Assembly: GCA_021323475.1 (NCBI GenBank)
Contig: JAJQJM010000010.1
Coordinates: 1 to 36,578 of the forward strand
Length of the DNA: 36,578 nucleotides
Reading direction: 5' to 3'
Origin: Vampirovibrio sp.
GTDB taxonomy: Bacteria > Cyanobacteriota > Vampirovibrionia > Vampirovibrionales > Vampirovibrionaceae
Shown here: one piece after another, positions 30,930 to 36,578 of the stretch
Layout of the letters: every line of letters starts with the position of its first letter
Numbering within the stretch: the first letter of the stretch is position 1
Notes under the pieces: generated by a model
Told to the model about the DNA's origin: nothing
Databases searched by the model: none
The model's input: only the letters and a program-made list of their open reading frames with translations
Made by a program: the position numbers and the translations under genes

Positions 30930-33455
30930 ATGAATGGTTTGCTGCAAAACCTGAATCCCGAACAATTGGAAGCGGTTACCCACCATTTGGGGCCTATGCT
31001 GGTGCTGGCCGGGGCGGGCAGCGGCAAAACCCGGGTGCTGACCCATCAAATCGCGCACCAGATTGAAAGCGGCGTCTATCCGGGGGAAATTTTAGCCGTA
31101 ACCTTTACCAACAAGGCCGCCCGAGAAATGAAAGAGCGGGTGGGGCATCTGGTTGGGGAAGAAACGGGCCGCTCCTTGTGGATTGGCACCTTCCACAGCA
31201 TTTGCGGACGCGTCCTACGCCGGGATATCGGGCATTACACCTCCAAGGCCGGGCGCACCTGGAACAACAACTTCGTCATCTATGATGAAAGCGAGTCCAT
31301 GGCCGCCGTCAAAGAGGTCATCAAGTCCCTGAACCTGGATGACAAGCTGTACGCGCCCAAGAACATCCGCTACATGATTTCCGGCTTCAAAAACCAGATG
31401 CTGGACGCGTTTGACTACGCCTCCACGGCCAAGGACTTCCGTACCGAGAAGCTGGCCCAAATTTACGATGGCTACGAGGCGGTGCTGTCCCGCAACAACG
31501 CCATGGACTTTGACGACATGCTGATGATTACGGTCAAGCTGCTCCAGCAGAACCCACATGTGTTGCAGCGCTACCACGATCAGTTCAAGCATATTCTGGT
31601 GGACGAGTTCCAGGACACCAACGACGCCCAGTACGAGCTGGTTCGCCTGCTGAGCGAAGGCTGCACCAAGGAAGAACGCACCCCGAACCTGCACAAGGAA
31701 CTCTGGCAATCCCGCAGCCTGACCGTGGTAGGCGATGTGGACCAGTCCATTTATAGCTGGCGAGGCGCCAACTTCCGCATCATTCTCAACTTCCAAAGCG
31801 ACTTTCCGGACGCCAAGATCATCAAATTGCTGCAGAACTACCGCTCCACGGCCAATATTCTGGAAGTCGCCAACGCCATTATTGAGCAGAACAAGGAGCG
31901 CTTGCCCAAGGAGTTGCTGTCGGTGCGCGGCCCTGGTGAGAAAATCAACTGCTACGAGGCCAAAGACGACCGTGAAGAGGCATTCTACATTCTGGACCGC
32001 CTGCAGCAAATGACCAGCGGCGGCGCCCACAAGCCCGGAGACTGCTGCATTTTGTACCGCACCAACGTGCAAAGCCGGGTGCTGGAAGATGTTTTGATTT
32101 CCCGGGGCATTCCCTACACCATGGTGGGCGGCCTCAAGTTTTACGAGCGCAAGGAAATCAAGGACGTGCTGGCCTACATGACCGTGATTTTCAACGACGC
32201 GGACAGCTACAGCGTCAAGCGGATCATCAATGTGCCCAAGCGGGGCATCGGAAAAACCACCATCGAGCTGCTGGAAGCCATGGCCGACCGGCATGAAACC
32301 ACGCTGTACAACGTTCTGAAACAGGTTGATCAGGTGGACGGCCTGAAGCCCAAAGCCGCCAAGGCCATTGCCGGCTTTATGGGCGTGATGGAGCGCCTGA
32401 AACGGCTGGCCAGCGAAGTGGGACTGGATGAACTGGTCACCCAGATTCTGGATTTGACCGGCTACTTCGATGAACTGAAACTTGAAGACCCGACCGATAC
32501 CGAGGGTCGCCAGGCCAACGTGCAGGAATTCATCAGCGTGGCCCGGCAATTCATGATTGAAAACCCGGCCACGGAAGAAGGGCAGCCCGGACTGGCCGAC
32601 TTTTTGACCCAGATGTCCCTATTAAGCGACATTGACAGTTCCGAGCCGGTGGAAAACAAGTTCGTATTGATGACCTTGCATGCCTGCAAAGGCTTGGAAT
32701 ATCCAGTGGTTGCCATTTGCGGAATGGAAGAAGGGCTGTTCCCGCACTTCCGTTCGCTGAACGACAACACGCAAATGGAAGAAGAGCGCCGCCTGATGTA
32801 TGTGGGCGTTACCCGCGCAATGGAGCGGCTGTTTTTAACCTATGCCCGGCGACGCCTGTTGATGGGCGAACTGCGATACTCCCAACCCAGCCGCTTCCTG
32901 AAGGAAATTCCGCCGGAATACCTGTCCGGTTTCTACAGTCTGGACCGTGAATCCGGCAACCGCTACAGCGATAGCGCCGTGGATTCTATGCGTCGACCCG
33001 ACAGCGATTCCTCTTACGGCAACAGTAACCGCAGTTCCGGCTATACCTCAGAACGATACTCCGACGGCTATTCCGACTCTTACAACCGCTCGTCCTCGTC
33101 CGGCAAGTCCTCTTACGGGAAATCTTCGAGCGGCCGCTCATCCAACAATGGGTATTCCTCTAGCCAGAACAGCGGCAACAGCAATGTCAGCCCGCATCTG
33201 AGGAACCGTACCCCGGCGGCCAGCCGCAAAAGCTCCCCCGGCGAATTACCGATTGTCAGCTCAACCCGGCCTCAACCCGCCCCAACGGCAGCGGCTTTCA
33301 AGGTGGGCGACCGGGTTGCCCATGCCAAGTTCGGCGAAGGCACAGTCAGCCAGGTGCTGGGTGATGGCGAAAAGGCCATTTACAGCATCCAGTTTGATAC
33401 CATTCCCGGTAAAAAACTGCTGGATCCCAAATTCGCCAAGCTGGAAAAAGTCTAA
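30930..33455 (+). CDS. pcrA: UvrD/PcrA-type superfamily 1 DNA helicase
   Basis: 841 residues. All SF1A motifs are visible: Q-motif LNPEQLEAV, Walker A AGAGSGKT (27-34), VTFTNKAAREMKERV, VDEFQDTNDAQYELV, GDVDQSIYSWRGA, LLQNYRSTANIL, LMTLHACKGLEYPVVAICG (motif V; usual Ser-Ala-Lys reads Ala-Cys-Lys) and EERRLMYVGVTRA. After residue about 670 an unusually Ser/Tyr/Gly-rich low-complexity linker of about 110 residues precedes a C-terminal Tudor-like domain (FKVGDRVAHAKFGEGTVSQVL), the PcrA/UvrD element that binds RNA polymerase. It unwinds DNA in repair and replication-fork conflict. It converges with the next gene at 10 bases. Confidence 0.96.
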   Translation: MNGLLQNLNPEQLEAVTHHLGPMLVLAGAGSGKTRVLTHQIAHQIESGVYPGEILAVTFTNKAAREMKERVGHLVGEETGRSLWIGTFHSICGRVLRRDIGHYTSKAGRTWNNNFVIYDESESMAAVKEVIKSLNLDDKLYAPKNIRYMISGFKNQMLDAFDYASTAKDFRTEKLAQIYDGYEAVLSRNNAMDFDDMLMITVKLLQQNPHVLQRYHDQFKHILVDEFQDTNDAQYELVRLLSEGCTKEERTPNLHKELWQSRSLTVVGDVDQSIYSWRGANFRIILNFQSDFPDAKIIKLLQNYRSTANILEVANAIIEQNKERLPKELLSVRGPGEKINCYEAKDDREEAFYILDRLQQMTSGGAHKPGDCCILYRTNVQSRVLEDVLISRGIPYTMVGGLKFYERKEIKDVLAYMTVIFNDADSYSVKRIINVPKRGIGKTTIELLEAMADRHETTLYNVLKQVDQVDGLKPKAAKAIAGFMGVMERLKRLASEVGLDELVTQILDLTGYFDELKLEDPTDTEGRQANVQEFISVARQFMIENPATEEGQPGLADFLTQMSLLSDIDSSEPVENKFVLMTLHACKGLEYPVVAICGMEEGLFPHFRSLNDNTQMEEERRLMYVGVTRAMERLFLTYARRRLLMGELRYSQPSRFLKEIPPEYLSGFYSLDRESGNRYSDSAVDSMRRPDSDSSYGNSNRSSGYTSERYSDGYSDSYNRSSSSGKSSYGKSSSGRSSNNGYSSSQNSGNSNVSPHLRNRTPAASRKSSPGELPIVSSTRPQPAPTAAAFKVGDRVAHAKFGEGTVSQVLGDGEKAIYSIQFDTIPGKKLLDPKFAKLEKV

Positions 33456-33488
33456 ACAAAAAAACTCAGGCAAGAATCCCGGCCTGGG
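33456..33488 (-). terminator. Terminator within the end of the 33466-33957 gene
   Basis: On the minus strand CCCAGGC, loop, GCCTGAG (33465-33488; 7 bp with one G-U) is followed by a seven-T run. The hairpin is formed by the last codons and stop of the gene itself. Confidence 0.6.
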
Positions 33489-33957
33489 TAAGCTGCTTAG
33501 GGCTTTCCGCCATCGTCGCTTTATTGATTAAAGCCAGCATGCTTTCCTTGGGCACAATGATGGGCACTTTACCCGTCAGTTTTTTCAGCTTGTCCTTAAA
33601 GCCGGTCTTTTCCGGTTGCTCAATCGTGCCTTTTGGAAATTGCCGTGCTTTTTGTTTATCCACACTGGCAATTCGGGAGCCCCGCCGAGGAATGACGATC
33701 TCTGGCTCATCACTCTGCTCCTCTTTCGGACGCAGTATCAGCACATCTTCAATCGGCTCATTGTACTGCTGAGATTTTTTAAATTGCAGTTCAACCCGGC
33801 TAGACATTGCTAGTGACGACAAATTTGCCTCAAGCCCCAGTTCATTAATCTCCAGATCAATCTCTTGGATATGCTTCGCAATTTCCTCTTTGGGCACCCC
33901 TGCTTCTAACGCAGGCGCCGCATTATAGATCAGGCTGCTTCGACGAATGGCATCCAT
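33466..33957 (-). CDS. Small unknown protein
   Basis: 163 residues; ATG 33957 with a purine-rich AGAAGAGA ahead. The N-terminal 60 residues are helical (IAKHIQEIDLEINELGLEAN), a basic middle (RRGSRIASVDKQKARQFPKG) and a Lys-rich loop lead to a hydrophobic end (KVPIIVPKESMLALINK). No signal, membrane segment or family recognised. Its 3' end abuts pcrA on the opposite strand. Confidence 0.6.
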   Translation of the reverse strand: MDAIRRSSLIYNAAPALEAGVPKEEIAKHIQEIDLEINELGLEANLSSLAMSSRVELQFKKSQQYNEPIEDVLILRPKEEQSDEPEIVIPRRGSRIASVDKQKARQFPKGTIEQPEKTGFKDKLKKLTGKVPIIVPKESMLALINKATMAESPKQLTQAGILA

Positions 33958-34256
33958 TTTTCTTCTCTTCTTTTACTTTCCACGATAACCCCACCTGGCT
34001 AGACCCCAATAAAAATTTCCCACATCCAGGCGTTAGCGTTTAAACGCACCTGCAGCCAAAATGATGTTATTTACTTTTTATATACCTTACACAAAATCAT
34101 TCTTTTACTATCGTTGACTGCTTTTTAGAGCTTTCTATCGCTGTTATTACCGTGCAGGCGAGAATGCCGGGTGTTTATCCTCCCAATCCAACGTACTAGC
34201 TTCGCTATCTTCGTGTTATTTTCTAAACCGGTATTAAATTTTTAGAGAAATATATT

Positions 34257-34613
34257 ATGAGACTTTCCGGTTTTTCACCTACCGCATACGCATCACCGAC
34301 ATTTCGTGGCAGCGAGCAGCAACCTAAGAACACTCTAACTCGCAGCGAGCTCAGCCGATTGGAAAGCGGGACCTATTACCAGAAAAAGGAGCAGGCCGTA
34401 GCCACTGCCGCCAGCAATGTCGGCAATAATGGTACGCATTCCCTTTGGAACAAAATGATGACCACCGTTTCTGAGTATTGGCCCAGCGGCAAAAAAGATG
34501 CTTCTGAGGGTTTGCCGAGTCATACAAAGGATCTTGCCTCCGATACGACAAAAACATCCCCCCAAAAACCATCACCGAAAGAGACAACATCTTCGCCAGA
34601 AACGATGGTATAA
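34257..34613 (+). CDS. Small unknown protein, Ser/Thr/Lys-rich tail
   Basis: 118 residues; ATG 34257 with TAGAGAAA upstream, weak. N-terminus MRLSGFSPTAYASPTFRGSE, where GFS and a later F-R-G recall GFS and VRFKG of the small protein at 1091-1450. The middle has one tryptophan-containing helix (GTHSLWNKMMTTVSEYWPSG), and the last 40 residues are disordered (KTSPQKPSPKETTSSPE). No signal peptide or family recognised. A 34-bp palindrome follows. Confidence 0.6.
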   Translation: MRLSGFSPTAYASPTFRGSEQQPKNTLTRSELSRLESGTYYQKKEQAVATAASNVGNNGTHSLWNKMMTTVSEYWPSGKKDASEGLPSHTKDLASDTTKTSPQKPSPKETTSSPETMV

Positions 34614-34640
34614 ATCCCTATATTCTGGAGCCTCGGTTAG

Positions 34641-34674
34641 ACAAAACGCTTGCTGATATCAGCAAGCGTTTTGT
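34641..34674. terminator. Perfect 34-bp palindromic terminator
   Basis: Arms ACAAAACGCTTGCTGAT and ATCAGCAAGCGTTTTGT are exact complements with no extra loop bases. GCGTTTTGT follows the stem tip on both strands, giving a bidirectional terminator between convergent genes ending at 34613 and 34730. Confidence 0.75.
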
Positions 34675-34729
34675 GTTGAAACAAATTTTGAAATCCATCT
34701 TTGATTTGCATGAAAGCCAATGCGTTACG

Positions 34730-36013
34730 TCAGGTTTCAATCAGCACCATGCTCAGGTCATCTTCCAGCGGATGCCCTTCGGTAAAGTCGGACAATTCTT
34801 GAATCATGGCATCCAGGATCTGAGGGGACTGCTCCTGAACCAGCTTTAAAAACAGGGCTTCTAACGCTTCCTCTCCGTAAAGCTGACCTTGAATGTTCCG
34901 CATCTCGCTGATACCGTCGGTAAACATCAACACTTTATCGCCGGGCTCCAGGGTAATGGTACCCATCGGGTATTCCATGTTCTTGATCCAGACCAGCGGG
35001 GTGCCGTTTTCTTTCAGACGGGCAACGGTGCCTTCCGATGCCTTATAGTAAAGCGGATACGGATGCCCGGCACCGGAATAATCCATAACCAGCTTGCCGG
35101 AGCCGGATTCTTCTTCCCGAATGCGGGTGTAAACGGCGGTCACGTACTCGCCGGTTTTCACAATATCGGCCAACTCATTGTTCAGATGGTACAGAATATC
35201 GCCGGGCATACTGTGATTGTGGGTAATCCGGTAAAAGGAAGACTTGAAAATGGCGGTAATAAAGCCCGCCGGAACGCCATGGCCGGACACATCGGCAATC
35301 GCCACGCCCACCGTTCCATTGGGAAACTTGATGACATCGTAAATATCGCCGCCCAGGGCATCGCAAGGCAAATAGACACCGGACACCTTCATGCGCTCAT
35401 CCCGGTAGTGGCATTTGCTGAAGCCGGCGCCCACCTGATCATTCGCCTGCAAGGCATCTCCGTCTTCCGGCAGAATGGGGGGAAGCAGGCTTTGCTGCAA
35501 CTGGCGCGTAACGTAAAGCTCTTTTTCCACCTGCAAATTGCGCTCATACAGCTCGGTGTTCATTTTATTCAGCTGCTGAGCCAAGGCCACCGCCTGGCTG
35601 GAAGCCTGTTTGTTGCGAATAGCCGCCTGCACACGGGCCAGCACTTCCACTTCACCGGCCTCGATAGAGACAAAATCGGTGGCGCCGCTTTCAAAACTTT
35701 TCACCAAAACCCCGTTTACCGCAGGGCGGGTGTGAATAAAGATAACCGGGATATTCTCGGTATCCGGGTCGTTCTTCAGGCTTTCGCAGACTTTAAAACC
35801 GTTCTGCTCCGGCAGGGTCGGATCCAGCAACACCAGGTCCGGCTGGCTGGATTTGATTTCCTCGATGACTTCGTTGTTAGCCCGGTGACTGATGAGCTGA
35901 TATCCCAGGTTTTCCAGGCGGGAGCGCAGGTCAGCCAGCGAAGGGTGCGTCGTTTCGCCAGTTTCACCAGTTTCAAAAGACGCGATGGAAAAAATCTTGA
36001 ACATAGGGCTCAC
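34730..36013 (-). CDS. Receiver-like domain fused to SpoIIE/PP2C phosphatase
   Basis: 427 residues; starts at GTG 36013 or ATG 36004 (both with weak ribosome sites). A receiver-like domain (1 to about 130) has the phospho-Asp region LVLLDPTLPEQNGF (D64) and T95, but the N-terminal acidic pair is replaced by ASFETGETGE and the conserved Lys-Pro by SIEAG (116-120). A coiled coil (135-175, ALAQQLNKMNTELYERNL) leads to the PP2C-like SpoIIE domain: CDALGGDIYDVIKF, IADVSGHGVPAGF, LMFTDGISEM and LEDDLSMVLI, with the metal-binding Asp residues present. Such proteins usually act in partner-switching control of sigma factors or anti-sigma antagonists; partners are not in the window. Cytosolic. Confidence 0.9.
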   Translation of the reverse strand: MSPMFKIFSIASFETGETGETTHPSLADLRSRLENLGYQLISHRANNEVIEEIKSSQPDLVLLDPTLPEQNGFKVCESLKNDPDTENIPVIFIHTRPAVNGVLVKSFESGATDFVSIEAGEVEVLARVQAAIRNKQASSQAVALAQQLNKMNTELYERNLQVEKELYVTRQLQQSLLPPILPEDGDALQANDQVGAGFSKCHYRDERMKVSGVYLPCDALGGDIYDVIKFPNGTVGVAIADVSGHGVPAGFITAIFKSSFYRITHNHSMPGDILYHLNNELADIVKTGEYVTAVYTRIREEESGSGKLVMDYSGAGHPYPLYYKASEGTVARLKENGTPLVWIKNMEYPMGTITLEPGDKVLMFTDGISEMRNIQGQLYGEEALEALFLKLVQEQSPQILDAMIQELSDFTEGHPLEDDLSMVLIET

Positions 36014-36303
36014 TTCACTCTAACTGGGCACTAACACACACATATTTGAATGCTTAAGGGAGAGATATATCCTGCTTCGGTCAAAATCGGTAAAACCTGA
36101 AAAAATCTTTAGTTTTTGTTACGAAGCATGGAAAAAACACCTGCCTGAGCGGCTTTAGGGCAAACTTCAGCAAAGTCCTCTATCCGGGGGAAGGCATGGC
36201 CTATTGGAAACCCTATGATGACAACATACTGAACGAGTGGTTGAGAGTTTTCTATCTGACAACTGTTTTGTGGTTCAAAGGATTGGAGCGAGGAGGCAGG
36301 CTA

Positions 36304-36561
36304 ATGGCATTAGCAACCGGAACCATGTTCTGGACGCAACCCGTGGATGATGAAGTATCCGCATCGATTACGCAAACCTGGACCGATCAGGCCATCAAGT
36401 GCTACGTAACCAATGCGGATTGCGCAAACTGTTCCATTCCCAAAGGCGGCTATTCTTTTGTATGCCAAATGAACAAGGTGGTGCCCGTGCTGCTGAAAAC
36501 GCTGGGTGCCCCGGAGCCGAAGCGCATCAACAAGTTATTACCCTACCTAAGTCAATACTAG
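36304..36561 (+). CDS. Small four-cysteine protein
   Basis: 85 residues from ATG 36304, which has AGGAGG 8-12 bases upstream; a longer reading from ATG 36196 would add 36 residues. Four Cys, C33 (IKCYVTN), C40, C43 (ADCANCSIPKGG) and C54 (SFVCQMN), are placed as C-x6-C-x2-C-x10-C, suggesting a small metal or Fe-S site. WTDQAIKC and VPVLLKTLGAP flank it. No family is certain; a regulator or adaptor is possible. It runs near the window's right edge. Confidence 0.65.
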   Translation: MALATGTMFWTQPVDDEVSASITQTWTDQAIKCYVTNADCANCSIPKGGYSFVCQMNKVVPVLLKTLGAPEPKRINKLLPYLSQY

Positions 36562-36578
36562 AGTTTTTGTAAACGTAA

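Noticed and set aside
31215-32549. Minus-strand frame of 444 codons inside pcrA
   Set aside because: Lies opposite conserved helicase motifs; its His/Val/Gly-rich product has no domain features or ribosome site.
34889-36034. Plus-strand frame of 381 codons opposite the phosphatase gene
   Set aside because: Shadow of a well supported REC-like/SpoIIE gene on the other strand.

Overview
The window reads as the chromosome of a Gram-negative, cyanobacterium-related but non-photosynthetic bacterium. I would guess a Vampirovibrionia (Melainabacteria) member, possibly near Vampirovibrio, but this is inference from gene content and no search was run. Support: an S-layer-homology (SLH) secreted protein, a PBS-lyase-type HEAT protein, a CcdA/thioredoxin thiol pair, a stand-alone RfaE2 heptose adenylyltransferase (implying LPS heptose), RqcH, and many secreted proteins with Thr/Pro/Gln-rich linkers. 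No photosynthesis gene, tRNA, rRNA, CRISPR array, insertion sequence or prophage was recognised. Most of the window looks like ordinary chromosome with many small secreted or unknown genes.

Layout. (1) 1-4845: a 5'-truncated secreted protein with a perfect hexanucleotide-encoded Thr-Pro tract and a GDPH self-cleavage-type domain, a small unknown gene, a SIMPL-domain periplasmic protein, an SRPBCC protein, a convergent iron-permease-like membrane protein, and a secreted unknown. (2) 4848-8729: an envelope polysaccharide and nucleotide region. A GH8 glucanase gene leads a minus-strand operon with a 5'-nucleotidase-family enzyme and lies opposite an undecaprenyl-phosphate sugar transferase. (3) 8853-11376: a 444-residue unknown with a possible Cys-His-Asp active site and two basic KRKH motifs, then a HEAT-repeat protein whose leader carries a near-ideal Shine-Dalgarno followed by ATG-TAA. 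(4) 11979-14382: a tight operon of membrane thioredoxin, CcdA, GNAT and RsmD. (5) 14450-17503 (minus): XerC/D-type recombinase and a GT39-like membrane glycosyltransferase. (6) 17521-22794 (plus): a potentially structured leader, a parvulin lipoprotein, RfaE2 and RqcH packed within 2-3 nt of each other, then PepA with its own promoter. (7) 22840-29599: a methyltransferase, a REP-like inverted pair, an SLH protein, a small Sm-like-looking protein behind a strong promoter, a Gly/Leu-rich repeat protein, an L,D-transpeptidase and a cupredoxin-like secreted protein. (8) 29944-36578: a DprA/LOG-like protein, PcrA helicase, small unknowns, a degenerate-receiver/SpoIIE phosphatase, and a small four-cysteine protein.

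How it fits together. Much of the content concerns the envelope: heptose and undecaprenyl-linked sugar transfer, GT39 transfer, peptidoglycan 3-3 cross-linking, SLH attachment, periplasmic folding (PPIase) and disulfide/cytochrome c maturation. The rest is housekeeping: ribosome methylation, ribosome rescue, chromosome dimer resolution, DNA repair and peptide turnover. The strongest candidates for unusual biology are the GDPH protein at the left edge, the 444-residue cysteine-enzyme-like protein, the start-stop leader of the HEAT gene, the leader RNA before the PPIase, and the pseudo-receiver phosphatase.
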